Shown: positions 27,775 through 36,107 of the stretch, piece after piece
Layout: every line of letters starts with the position of its first letter
Numbering within the stretch: the first letter of the stretch is position 1
DNA from: Sulfuricurvum sp.
GTDB taxonomy: Bacteria > Campylobacterota > Campylobacteria > Campylobacterales > Sulfurimonadaceae
DNA length: 64,000 nucleotides
NCBI RefSeq assembly: GCF_028710345.1
Contig: NZ_JAQTUH010000003.1
Coordinates: 248,001-312,000 of the forward strand
Reading direction: 5' to 3'
The notes under the pieces: generated by a model
Seen by the model: the letters and a program-made list of their open reading frames with translations, nothing else
What the model was told of the DNA's origin: nothing
Databases searched by the model: none
Made by a program: the position numbers and the translations under genes

Positions 27775-28734
27775 TTACTCTATCTCACTGCCGATAAAAA
27801 CAGCCAGTTTTTCCAACTCTTTAGCGTCAAGAAGATCTTTCATCGAAGCCATAATAGCGCTTTTTTGAAAGTTCTTTTGATATCGTAATATCTCATCCAT
27901 GATTTCATTGCAACGGCCTAACTCTTTACGCTGAGCGGCTGATTGTAACTCATTGAGCAACGTGATAAAAAACATATTCTTTTTAAAAGTATAAAAAATA
28001 TCTTTGTTCGTCCCCCCCAGTGCTTCGACATGAGGTAGACTATTATCCTCACTGATTCTATTGTCGTCCTCTTCCACCATGAGTTCAGAATCAACCTCTT
28101 TGAGAGATTCTAACGATTTACTTTCCTCGCTACTAGCTACTTGCGAAAAAAGACGTTTGCGTAGATAAAAGATGCTTCCACCTATTGCGATAAGAAGAAT
28201 AATCATATATATTATAGGTCTAAAATTTTTTGGTTTTTCCTCTTCGGTTATCGAAACAATCTCACTCGCTTTTGGTATTGCAACTTTCTCGGTTATATTA
28301 TTTTCTATCACAGGAGTAACAATGGGAGTTTCTTGTGTTGTATTCTCTTCAACAACGTCTGATTTTCTCTCAGATGCTAACGATACACTCCCCGGAGTTG
28401 GACCAAAATAGCCATTAACATACGCACCCGAATAGAACTTTTTAAACTGTTTTAATACATTTTTTGATCCCGATTCACTCTCGATCGGTTCAATTGCTAG
28501 GATATATGCTTTTCCGGATGGTCGTGCAACGATTTCAAATTTTTCTTTCGCTTGCAATCCTTTCTCTTCATCTCCCAGCTTTTCTCCGATTTTGTTCAAA
28601 GCCCCTTTAGCTTCATCAAAACTCCCAAACGAGGCCAAAACGATTTTATACCCCTTTGGTTCTCCTGCATAAAGTGACAATGCACTCAAAAGTATCGTCA
28701 GTGTTACTATAATTTTCAATCCATAACTTTTCAT
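27775..28734 (-). CDS. Membrane protein with SPOR-like N-terminal domain
   Basis: 319 residues. Signal peptide (residues 1-24, ending LYAG), then a SPOR-like beta-alpha repeat (GYKIVLASFGSFDEAKGALN ... GKAYILAIEPIESE), a low-complexity linker rich in Glu and Thr, one TM helix (PIIYMIILLIAIGGSIFYLRKR) near residue 190, and an acidic/helical cytoplasmic part. SPOR domains bind denuded peptidoglycan at division sites, but the match is by pattern only. Starts in a 4-bp overlap (ATGA) with the EAL/HDOD gene, so the two are coupled. Confidence 0.65.
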   Translation of the reverse strand: MKSYGLKIIVTLTILLSALSLYAGEPKGYKIVLASFGSFDEAKGALNKIGEKLGDEEKGLQAKEKFEIVARPSGKAYILAIEPIESESGSKNVLKQFKKFYSGAYVNGYFGPTPGSVSLASERKSDVVEENTTQETPIVTPVIENNITEKVAIPKASEIVSITEEEKPKNFRPIIYMIILLIAIGGSIFYLRKRLFSQVASSEESKSLESLKEVDSELMVEEDDNRISEDNSLPHVEALGGTNKDIFYTFKKNMFFITLLNELQSAAQRKELGRCNEIMDEILRYQKNFQKSAIMASMKDLLDAKELEKLAVFIGSEIE

Positions 28735-29957
28735 TCTTCCATCGCCTTTTCAAACGTATTTACTTTTTCCATCACTTGGGAGATAATCGGCTCTATTATC
28801 GCATATTTTAACCCTTTTTTATGCAAATAACTCTCCATCAGTTCGGTATCAAAACACTCTATAGAGCGCGTCAAATCCAACAGCTCCCCATAAAATCCTA
28901 CCCCATCAACAACCGCATTTTTAATCTCAACAGTAATATTGAGTTTTTCCAAAACCGCTTTCTGAGGCATGTGGAATAATAGATGAATCAACGAGAGCAT
29001 CCCCACAAAATAAGCTGTTGAAAGCTCTAAATGGGTGACATTCGGCTTGAGAAGTTTAATCAATGCACTCATCATTTCAGTACGATAAACGACCATCAAC
29101 AATAACGGTACTCTCTTCTCAACACCGTTATGCGTTTCTGAAAACATCAACAGCATAATCCACCGTGAAATCGGGTCACGCCCCATCAGTGTAAGGACTT
29201 GTTCTATCGATGAAACCGGATTTCTAAGTGAAAAGGCTGCTGAGTTAATAAATCGGAGAAGTTTCAAACTCACCGCATGATTTTGTTGAAACGCGTCCAC
29301 CAGCTCACGAATTTCAGTATCACGCTGCAAAAGATTCCACAACGTTATAATCCCTATTTGTTCCGGAGAAAAAGAGGCATTTTCGATAATATTAGGGGTA
29401 GAGATAAAATAACCCTGAAAATAATCCAATCCCATCGATTGGCATAATTCATACAGATCATGGGTCTCTATTTTGCTTCCGATTACCTTTATCCCTACTT
29501 CATGGAACATTGAAATCGTATGAGAAATAAGGGTTAAATCGCTTTGGGATATATCGATTTTTATATAGCTCACATACGGTAAAATCAGAGCATAATGCCC
29601 TGCACTCTCAGCCGTATAAATCACATCGTTCAGAGCAAAACAGTACCCCTGCTCCCGTAAAACCTGTACCCTCTCAACCAATTTGTCATCGATTACAGCA
29701 CTGGGTAAAAGAGAATAGACAACCTTATCATGAGAGAGTAAATCAACCACATCGTATTGGAGAAATTCCGCACCGACACGGATAAATCCAAGATGTTTAC
29801 CCAAAATTTTATCGGAAGATAACAATAGGGTACTGATAACGGCTGCGGTAAATCCATTGTCATCATTATGTGTCCCCTCCCGATAAAGGAGATCATACGC
29901 AACAATTTTCGCTTTCCCATCGATAATAGGCTGACGTCCGATGTATTTATTGTCCAT
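28731..29957 (-). CDS. EAL-HDOD signalling protein (CdgJ/YuxH type)
   Basis: 408 residues. Residues 1-195 are a degenerate EAL domain: YIGRQPIIDGKAKIVAYDLLYRE replaces the catalytic EAL motif region, and the usual metal ligands are not all present, so c-di-GMP hydrolysis is doubtful. Residues 200-400 are an HDOD domain (AVSLKLLRFINSAAFSLRNP; SSIEQVLTLMGRDPISRW). Proteins of this layout control motility or biofilm in several proteobacteria through protein contact. GGA lies six bases before the ATG. Confidence 0.88.
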   Translation of the reverse strand: MDNKYIGRQPIIDGKAKIVAYDLLYREGTHNDDNGFTAAVISTLLLSSDKILGKHLGFIRVGAEFLQYDVVDLLSHDKVVYSLLPSAVIDDKLVERVQVLREQGYCFALNDVIYTAESAGHYALILPYVSYIKIDISQSDLTLISHTISMFHEVGIKVIGSKIETHDLYELCQSMGLDYFQGYFISTPNIIENASFSPEQIGIITLWNLLQRDTEIRELVDAFQQNHAVSLKLLRFINSAAFSLRNPVSSIEQVLTLMGRDPISRWIMLLMFSETHNGVEKRVPLLLMVVYRTEMMSALIKLLKPNVTHLELSTAYFVGMLSLIHLLFHMPQKAVLEKLNITVEIKNAVVDGVGFYGELLDLTRSIECFDTELMESYLHKKGLKYAIIEPIISQVMEKVNTFEKAMEE

Positions 29958-30022
29958 GATAATCCAAAAAAAATATTAAATGATTATAACAAAGGTTGAC
30001 TGGGATTAACTAAAATTTATTT

Positions 30023-31309
30023 TTACCCTTTCTCAATCGCGCACCGTACAATATCAACACCGTATTTATCTCTTAAAATGGTAATGTGATTACTCAGATT
30101 ACGAAACTCTTCGTCCCTCTGTGCATCAAGCAATGAAAATGTTTTAGGCTTCGATGCAGTACTAAAATTGGAAGCATAAATCGAGATACTGTGAATAGCG
30201 TATTGGGGAAGATTATCAATTTTACTTATCATCTCCACGGTAATAGAGCGCATAAGCGTTTCGCTAAAAAATCGATCAATCGTCGTAGAGATACTCGATG
30301 ATGCACCGCCACTGTATTTGAGTTTAAAACTGTAGGTAGTAGGATTTACCCCCAGTTTTAGTATCGTATGGGAGAGATGCCGAGAGAGGATAATAGCACG
30401 TCGTTTGATTTCACGACGATCCATTGTTTCGGTAAAATTACGCGATATCCCTATCGATTGGCGATCATGATGGGGATTAATAGGTTCATTATCCGTCCCT
30501 CTGAGTCGTCTAATCAAATCAGTTCCTATCTTCCCCCACGATTGTACCATCCCCTCTGATACCAAAAGCTCCCCTAAAGTTTTTATCCCATAACTCCCTA
30601 ACCGCTTAGAGAGAGCCTTGCCGATACCGGGAAACGTGTTGATACTCATGGGGGAAACGAAGCTGATGATCTCCTCTTTTGGAACGATTGTAATCCCGTA
30701 GGGCTTATTAAAATCGGTCGCTAGCTTCGCAATCCACTTCGCCGAAGATGCCCCTATCGACATCGGAAGATCAAACTTTTCCACTATTTCATTTTGTAAA
30801 TCAGCGATAAAAGGATACACATCCTCCTCATCTACCCATCCTCTCAAATCTCCCCAAAACTCATCGATGCTGTATTGCTCTAAAACGGGAATTTTACTCT
30901 GAAGAAATTCCCGTAATTTTCCCGAAAGGAGCTGATAAAAAAGATGATCTCCCTGCACTACTAAAAGATTCGGACACATACTCAACGCATCAGAGAGGGT
31001 CGTTCCCGTTTTAATCCCGTAGGGTTTGCATTCATAACTTCGAGCAATAACAATCCCATGCACCCGCCCCCACTCATCCATAAACTCTCTCTTCCAACCA
31101 TTGGTATCAAACCCTCTCCACACCCGCTCATGTTGAAAGAGGGAGTTAAACGCCCCCACCCGTTCGGTCATCACACTTGTAGAATCTTCGGTGGAAAAAA
31201 TAGCTCTATCACTGCTTTTAACTACGACTACGGGTTTACCTTTGAGATAGGGGGTGCGGGTACGTTCGGCGGAGACAAAATAGCAGTCTAGATCGAGATG
31301 AATAATCAT
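30023..31309 (-). CDS. Y-family DNA polymerase (DinB/UmuC type) with palm-finger insertion
   Basis: 428 residues. Catalytic residues are intact: D6 and D8 in HLDLDCYF, D149 and E150 in YSIDEFWGD; the steric SYECKPYGIKTG segment follows a strand. A helix-hairpin-helix (TFPGIGKALSKRLGSYGIKT) and the little-finger domain come next. About 50 residues (32-83, from SSDRAIF to DEWGRVH) are inserted before the IVIARSYE strand, where DinB proteins usually have only a short turn. It would carry out translesion synthesis. No recA-type or LexA box was confirmed upstream. AAGG precedes the ATG. Confidence 0.9.
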   Translation of the reverse strand: MIIHLDLDCYFVSAERTRTPYLKGKPVVVVKSSDRAIFSTEDSTSVMTERVGAFNSLFQHERVWRGFDTNGWKREFMDEWGRVHGIVIARSYECKPYGIKTGTTLSDALSMCPNLLVVQGDHLFYQLLSGKLREFLQSKIPVLEQYSIDEFWGDLRGWVDEEDVYPFIADLQNEIVEKFDLPMSIGASSAKWIAKLATDFNKPYGITIVPKEEIISFVSPMSINTFPGIGKALSKRLGSYGIKTLGELLVSEGMVQSWGKIGTDLIRRLRGTDNEPINPHHDRQSIGISRNFTETMDRREIKRRAIILSRHLSHTILKLGVNPTTYSFKLKYSGGASSSISTTIDRFFSETLMRSITVEMISKIDNLPQYAIHSISIYASNFSTASKPKTFSLLDAQRDEEFRNLSNHITILRDKYGVDIVRCAIEKG

Positions 31310-31412
31310 AATGCACTGCCTTATACTAATTTAAAAAGCAGTGTAGTGTGATTTAGTCGAAGAAGTTAAAAATATGTCAGGGTGCAATTTACAGAAGTGG
31401 ACAAAGAGAGCA

Positions 31413-32519
31413 TCATCCAAGATACTCTTTAATTTCTTCCATTACACTGTTAAGTTGGATTTTATACTGGTCAAAAAGGATAAAATAACTCCGTTCCTGA
31501 GTATCACTAAGAGCCAGTTTCATGGTTGAAGCAATTGCACAGAGTGAGTCCGCCCCGATATTTGCAGTAACCCCGATAATATCAAGAAGGTACCCATCAG
31601 CATCTTGAAGATTATTTGAGCGCAAAAGTTCTCCTAATTTATCCGAAGAATTGAGATAGTCAGTTCTAAACTCTGACAAGATTTCACGATAGAAACCTTC
31701 ATCTCCTCCACACGTGTCAAGCCCTTGATCAGCATCTAAAATTTTTGTTATTGTAGCTTCTTCCTGAGTCTCTTTACCTGTATACGCATAAATGATTTGA
31801 TACAAAGATTCCATTCTCAAAGGCTTTTCTAGCTGCTCAGACATCCCTGCATCCTTCATTTTTTGTATGTCGTCTGATGCAGTATCTCCACTAAGTGCTA
31901 CTACTAAAATGTGGTCGTATTTTGGATTTTCTCGGATAATACGTGTTGCTTGAAAACCATCCACTCTTGGCATGTGTGCATCCATCAAAATCATCAAAAA
32001 GTTGGTGTCATTTTCAAGTATATTAAGAGCTTCTTGACCATCGTTAGCTAAAACCAACTCTATACCGCTTCCCGCTAAAAGACCTACAAGAACTTTTTGG
32101 TTAATAACGTTATCTTCTGCAACCAATATTCTCTCACCGGCAAATTCAGCAAAATTCTGTTTTGTAATTTTGCCATGTGGGGGAACGGAACGTTTTTGGA
32201 TTGTCTTGTCACTTTTTCTTCTATCCGTGGACTCTTCAACCCTCTCTTCCAGAGTCGTTGTTCTAACTCCAAAATCGCCTTCTTCTGTTCCATATAAGGG
32301 GATTTCTGAAACGAGCTCTACTATTGGCTCTTCATGTAGCTCTGGAGTTTCTTCTACCGTCTCTTGAGCAGATACAGATACTTCCGCTAAATCGTTCTTT
32401 TCTGGTTCATCACTATGAGTTTGCGAAGTTGAGCTTCTTTTTACGATCAAGTAAAGAACGAATATCCCAACCACTATGGCTACTATAATTATAATCCCTT
32501 GTTGAAATTCATTAAACAT
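31413..32519 (-). CDS. Membrane-anchored response regulator with Hpt-like tail lacking His
   Basis: 368 residues. N-terminal TM helix (residues 8-26), acidic linker (30-110), REC domain (about 129-245) with acidic pair E135/D136, phosphoacceptor D180 in LMDAHMPRVDGF, S210 and K232. Residues 265-368 resemble an Hpt helical bundle: where active Hpt domains read AHxLKGAAANIGA, this reads LLDIIGVTANIGA, so the phosphoacceptor His is Leu312 and the Lys is Ile. It can receive a phosphate on REC but the Hpt tail cannot relay it. Paralogue of the gene just upstream. Confidence 0.85.
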   Translation of the reverse strand: MFNEFQQGIIIIVAIVVGIFVLYLIVKRSSTSQTHSDEPEKNDLAEVSVSAQETVEETPELHEEPIVELVSEIPLYGTEEGDFGVRTTTLEERVEESTDRRKSDKTIQKRSVPPHGKITKQNFAEFAGERILVAEDNVINQKVLVGLLAGSGIELVLANDGQEALNILENDTNFLMILMDAHMPRVDGFQATRIIRENPKYDHILVVALSGDTASDDIQKMKDAGMSEQLEKPLRMESLYQIIYAYTGKETQEEATITKILDADQGLDTCGGDEGFYREILSEFRTDYLNSSDKLGELLRSNNLQDADGYLLDIIGVTANIGADSLCAIASTMKLALSDTQERSYFILFDQYKIQLNSVMEEIKEYLG

Positions 32520-32636
32520 TGGCTACTCTTTTTTTCTTTAATCATACAATATTAACTAACTTTTGTACATAAATTTCAATAAAATAGTGTCGATATATTT
32601 CAAAATTCATTTGAGTCAATAGATAAGATAGAAATA

Positions 32637-33845
32637 TCAAAGATATTCTCTAATATCTCCCATTAATCTATCTAGCTCATCATTGTAGTGATCAAAAAGG
32701 ATAAAGTAGCTCTGTTCATGTGTGTCACTCAGAGCCAGTTTCATACTTGAAGCGATTTCGTACAGGGGATCTGCCCCGATGTTTGCAGCTATGCCGATAA
32801 TATCAAGAAGTAATGCGTCAGCAGCTTTAATATTTCCAGAGCGTAAAAATTCTCCTAACTTGTCCGAAGAATTGGCATAGTTCATCCTAAACTCTGATAA
32901 TATTTCACGGTAAAACTCATCATCTTCTCCACACGCCTGAAGTCCTTTGTCCACATCTAAATTTTTTGTTGTTATAGTTTTTGTTGACTTCTCATTTTGA
33001 ACTTCACTCCTTGTATAAGCATAGATAATTTTATAGAGAGATTCCATTCTCAGAGGCTTCTCCAGATGTTCAGACATCCCTGCATTCTTCATTTTATGTA
33101 TGTCATCAGAGGCAGTATCTCCACTAAGTGCTACTACTAAAATGTGGTCGTATTTTGTATTTTCTCGAATAATCCGTGTTGCTTCAAAACCATCCACTCT
33201 AGGCATATGAGCATCCATCAAAATCATCAAAAAATTTGTATCTTTTTTAAGAATATCTAGAACTTCTTGACCATCATTGGCTATAACTAACTCTATACCG
33301 CTTCCCGCTAATAATCCCAAAAGCACTTTTTGATTAATAGGATTATCTTCTGCAACCAATATTCTCTCACCTGCGAATTCAGAAAAACTTTGTTTGGTAA
33401 TTTTTCCATGTGCTGGAACAGCTCGTTTTGGGATTATTTTGTCACTTTTTCTTTTACTTGTTATCTCTATATCTTTGCGAACTGGTGCGATGAATTCAAT
33501 CTCTTCTTTTTCTCCATGTAAGGAAACCTCTGAAATTGGCTCTATCTTTGGCTCTTCTAGTATCACCGGAAGTATTTCTTCTTCGAGTTCTTCGTGCACC
33601 TCAGGAAGTATCTCTGGTTTTAACTCTTCCTTTACCTCGGGCAACAGCTCTGCTTCCGGCTCTTCTACTATCTCTGGAACTACTTCTACTTTCTCTTGGA
33701 TAACCACTTCCGGTATATCATTTTTTACTATCACATTACTATGAGTTTGTGAGATTGAACATCTTTTTAACATTAGATAAAAAATTATGATCGCTTCTAC
33801 TATGGCTATGGTGACTATAATGCCTTGTTGAAATTCATTAAACAT
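32637..33845 (-). CDS. Membrane-anchored response regulator, tandem paralogue of the downstream gene
   Basis: 402 residues with the same layout as the gene at 31413: TM helix (8-26), a longer acidic linker with a repeated PEV.EEL.PEILPE pattern, REC with D in LMDAHMPRVDGFEATRI, and an Hpt-like tail with LLLDIIGIAANIGADPL, again without the His. Large parts are nearly identical to the paralogue, including the first 12 residues. Expressed on the minus strand, 117 bp upstream of its copy. Confidence 0.85.
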   Translation of the reverse strand: MFNEFQQGIIVTIAIVEAIIIFYLMLKRCSISQTHSNVIVKNDIPEVVIQEKVEVVPEIVEEPEAELLPEVKEELKPEILPEVHEELEEEILPVILEEPKIEPISEVSLHGEKEEIEFIAPVRKDIEITSKRKSDKIIPKRAVPAHGKITKQSFSEFAGERILVAEDNPINQKVLLGLLAGSGIELVIANDGQEVLDILKKDTNFLMILMDAHMPRVDGFEATRIIRENTKYDHILVVALSGDTASDDIHKMKNAGMSEHLEKPLRMESLYKIIYAYTRSEVQNEKSTKTITTKNLDVDKGLQACGEDDEFYREILSEFRMNYANSSDKLGEFLRSGNIKAADALLLDIIGIAANIGADPLYEIASSMKLALSDTHEQSYFILFDHYNDELDRLMGDIREYL

Positions 33846-33944
33846 TAGATACTCTTTTTTTCTTTATATAATACACTATTAATTCAAAAATACTCATTTT
33901 GGCTATAGTATTTGTGGTGTGCAAACATTATCCGAGAGAAATAA

Positions 33945-34040
33945 TTATGAATACCAATTTTCGACTTTCAATCCTTTTACTTTTCCGAACTCTCTTTGGT
34001 TTCGGGTCATTAAAGCGTAATGATGCGCTAATACACAGCC
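33945..34040 (-). pseudogene. C-terminal remnant of a VapC-type PIN toxin
   Basis: Directly after the antitoxin stop and in the same frame, 31 codons read GCVLAHHYALMTRNQREFGK then VKGLKVENWYS before a TAA. This is the tail typical of VapC (A.HAL...VTRN.REF.RV.GL.VENW). The start, the PIN acidic residues and about 100 codons are missing, so the toxin is a decayed fragment. Confidence 0.75.
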
Positions 34041-34238
34041 TTAATCCCGCAAAGATTCTGCATCGGGAAAATCATCCCATGCACCTGCGAGCTGATGGAT
34101 AGCGGGAGACCACTTTTCGTCTAGCTCTTTGCGTATCAGATCGGATACGAACCGACTTAGAGAGATTCCCATCACAGCAACGTTTTGTTTAACTTTGGAT
34201 TCGAGCTCATTATCGAGATAAACACATATTTTTGCCAT
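34041..34238 (-). CDS. vapB: VapB-type ribbon-helix-helix antitoxin
   Basis: 65 residues with a strong GGAGGTG site before the ATG. N-terminal ribbon-helix-helix: AKICVYLDNELESKVKQNVA, then GISLSRFVSDLIRKELDE. The C-terminal AIHQLAGAWDDFPDAESLRD is the toxin-binding tail of VapB antitoxins paired with PIN-domain VapC. Its toxin partner survives only as a remnant downstream, so this is an orphan; it may still repress its promoter or antidote another VapC. Confidence 0.8.
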   Translation of the reverse strand: MAKICVYLDNELESKVKQNVAVMGISLSRFVSDLIRKELDEKWSPAIHQLAGAWDDFPDAESLRD

Positions 34239-34395
34239 GGTACACCTCCACTTAGGAAAAAATTAACTACGATGCAAAAGGCTGAATCATTGCAATCTCT
34301 TTGGCTTCGGACTGCATGGAGCGGTATAAATCCCATCTCGTTACATCGGTTCTAAGAATTCAGCGAGGAATATTTTGCAAAATCTATTGCATAAT

Positions 34396-34635
34396 TTATA
34401 ATAAATAATTTTCTATGATATCAAATAGACCATCTTCATGCTCATGCATAAACATTTTCGATATGATAAACTTTGTTTTATTTTCAATATCAGCATAAGT
34501 GTTTAGATTATTTAAGAAATTAAATTGACCATTTTCAAGTTCAAAAAAATATAAATGTAATTCGTCTTTCATACAATCACTTTCTAATAATAAATATTTT
34601 TTGAAATACTCAATTTTTTCTTCTAGTGTTAACAT
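34396..34635 (-). CDS. Small hypothetical protein, partner of the DUF3883-type nuclease
   Basis: 79 residues, rich in Glu, Leu, Phe and Asn, no TM or signal. It starts inside the last codons of the upstream nuclease-like gene (7-bp overlap), so it is probably co-translated with it. Not recognised. Could be an immunity or regulatory partner; AT-rich like its neighbour. Confidence 0.6.
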   Translation of the reverse strand: MLTLEEKIEYFKKYLLLESDCMKDELHLYFFELENGQFNFLNNLNTYADIENKTKFIISKMFMHEHEDGLFDIIENYLL

Positions 34636-35441
34636 ATTTCACCCACCAAATGATATTCTTTGCTGATTTTAGAATTTATAATTCTTTCTTCAAATTTTAA
34701 ATTTTTTATTGGATTTTCAATGGTTAAGAAAGTAGGTAAATCATTCATATTTAATACTAAAGTTACAATATAATCATTTTGATATTCCAATGCTTTTTTA
34801 TACTCATTTTCAGTAAGTCTAAATTTCCCTTTCTTCTCACGAATACCTTTTATTTCTGCTAAATACGTAGAAGTATTTACATTTACTTGGAAATCGTACC
34901 CATCTCCAAACAATCTTGCATCCTCTAAACTTCCATCATTAAATATACTGATTGCATTAAAATTATTCATAAAGTAAATTTCTGCTTCTAATCCCGTTTC
35001 TTGAAGCTTTTTAAATCTTGATTTAACTATTGGTTTAACACTGATCAAAATATCTTCAACTTCATAATTTTCTTTCATATATAGTTTTACAATATTTGCA
35101 AATCCTTTGGCATCTTCAAGTCCAAATAAACTATCTATCAAAATTTTTCTATGAATATAGGTATCACCTTTTTGCCACCAACCTTTTCTTCCATTATTAG
35201 GAAAAAAATGATCAAATAAATCCATTCTATTTTTAACAGTACCAACTGTTTCAGCTATGTTATGGAGAACACAATACTCATAAAAAGCTGTTTTAGTTGA
35301 AAATCCAAACTCTTTTATAAAATCATCATTAAATTTTGAAAGCCCATAACCTATGAGATTTAAAATTTCATAATTTTGATGTTTTTGTCCAGATTTTTTC
35401 ATAATGTATTGTATTTCCATATATTTAGTAGTTCTTTGCAT
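34629..35441 (-). CDS. DUF3883-like (PD-(D/E)XK-type) nuclease-domain protein
   Basis: 270 residues. The C-terminal 130 residues fit the DUF3883 pattern: a helix with E153 (GLEAEIYFMNNF), then GDGYDFQV with D183, YLAEIKGI with E196 and K198, and FRLTENEYKKALEYQNDY, the typical strand-helix after the ExK. That gives a D...ExK nuclease-like centre. Residues 1-140 are helical and unrecognised (IHRKILIDSLFGLEDA). DUF3883 domains occur in restriction and phage-defence proteins. No ribosome site supports any of the early Met codons strongly; alternatives are 35420 and 35402. Strongly AT-rich compared with the flanks. Confidence 0.75.
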   Translation of the reverse strand: MQRTTKYMEIQYIMKKSGQKHQNYEILNLIGYGLSKFNDDFIKEFGFSTKTAFYEYCVLHNIAETVGTVKNRMDLFDHFFPNNGRKGWWQKGDTYIHRKILIDSLFGLEDAKGFANIVKLYMKENYEVEDILISVKPIVKSRFKKLQETGLEAEIYFMNNFNAISIFNDGSLEDARLFGDGYDFQVNVNTSTYLAEIKGIREKKGKFRLTENEYKKALEYQNDYIVTLVLNMNDLPTFLTIENPIKNLKFEERIINSKISKEYHLVGEIC

Positions 35442-35654
35442 CGAAAATGCTATTCACTTAATTATATCTATATCAGCTTTATAAATTAACACAGAAGGAT
35501 TTGAAAATAAGAGATCCCAACCCTATCTAAATTTAATAAACTAATGAAACTGGATTTTCATTCTACGCGGAAATAGTGGAAAAAGCGGGAGTTTTATCTG
35601 CCATGACAGCATTATAACGTGTAAAAAAAGGGAATGAATTAAGAAAATTTATGG

Positions 35655-35720
35655 GATGGATCCCGTATCAAGTACGGGATGACGGAGATGTTACCCTTCG
35701 ACGCGCTCAGGGCGGACGGG
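35655..35720. repeat. Palindromic intergenic repeat, family A copy 1
   Basis: CCCGTATCAAGTACGGG (35662-35678) followed by GATGAC and a second palindrome CCCTTCGACGCGCTCAGGG (35694-35712). The same two-part element recurs at 36037-36105. Confidence 0.75.
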
Positions 35721-35725
35721 AGAGA

Positions 35726-35938
35726 TTAAAGCTCATCTTCTTTATATAACGGTTTACGGTTTGGAACTTGACTGAGAATGCTACGTGCGTGCTTAATCTC
35801 CTTATATAATTGACCTCCCAATGGATAAGAACCTAGTGCAAATAGTGCTTGTAACTTTTTTTCTTTCTCGACTTGATTGAGTACGAGATGATTAATATTA
35901 GAATTTTGTTGTTTACATTGAGTATCAGAAATATTCAT
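35726..35938 (-). CDS. Small hypothetical protein between two repeat copies
   Basis: 70 residues, AAGGA seven bases before the ATG. Polar and helical (HLVLNQVEKEKKLQALFALG; GGQLYKEIKHARSIL), no TM or signal. Not recognised. It is flanked on both sides by copies of the same palindromic repeat in the same orientation. Coding is plausible because of the ribosome site, but not certain. Confidence 0.5.
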   Translation of the reverse strand: MNISDTQCKQQNSNINHLVLNQVEKEKKLQALFALGSYPLGGQLYKEIKHARSILSQVPNRKPLYKEDEL

Positions 35939-36036
35939 TTTTTATCCTTGATGTCTATTTATACAACTGGATAAATTAAAAAATAGTGAAAGTAAAATTA
36001 TAGATTATAGTTGAGTAAGAAAGTATGCTTGGAGAA

Positions 36037-36105
36037 ATGGATCCCGTATCAAGTACGGGATGACAGAAAGTAGTCACCCTTCGACTAGCTCAGGGCGAAC
36101 GGAAA
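36037..36105. repeat. Palindromic intergenic repeat, family A copy 2
   Basis: CCCGTATCAAGTACGGG (36043-36059) then ATGAC, then CCCTTCGACTAGCTCAGGG (36077-36095). Immediately downstream of the dnaK stop on the minus strand, where it could also act as a terminator. Confidence 0.75.
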
Positions 36106-36107
36106 TA

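Noticed and set aside
33899-34102. 67-codon plus-strand frame opposite the vapB-vapC remnant
   Set aside because: It is antisense to the antitoxin end and the VapC tail, which have family support.
34239-34395. Possible C-terminal gene remnant upstream of vapB (codons ending MIQPFAS)
   Set aside because: About 30 codons only, no recognisable family and stops upstream; too weak to annotate.
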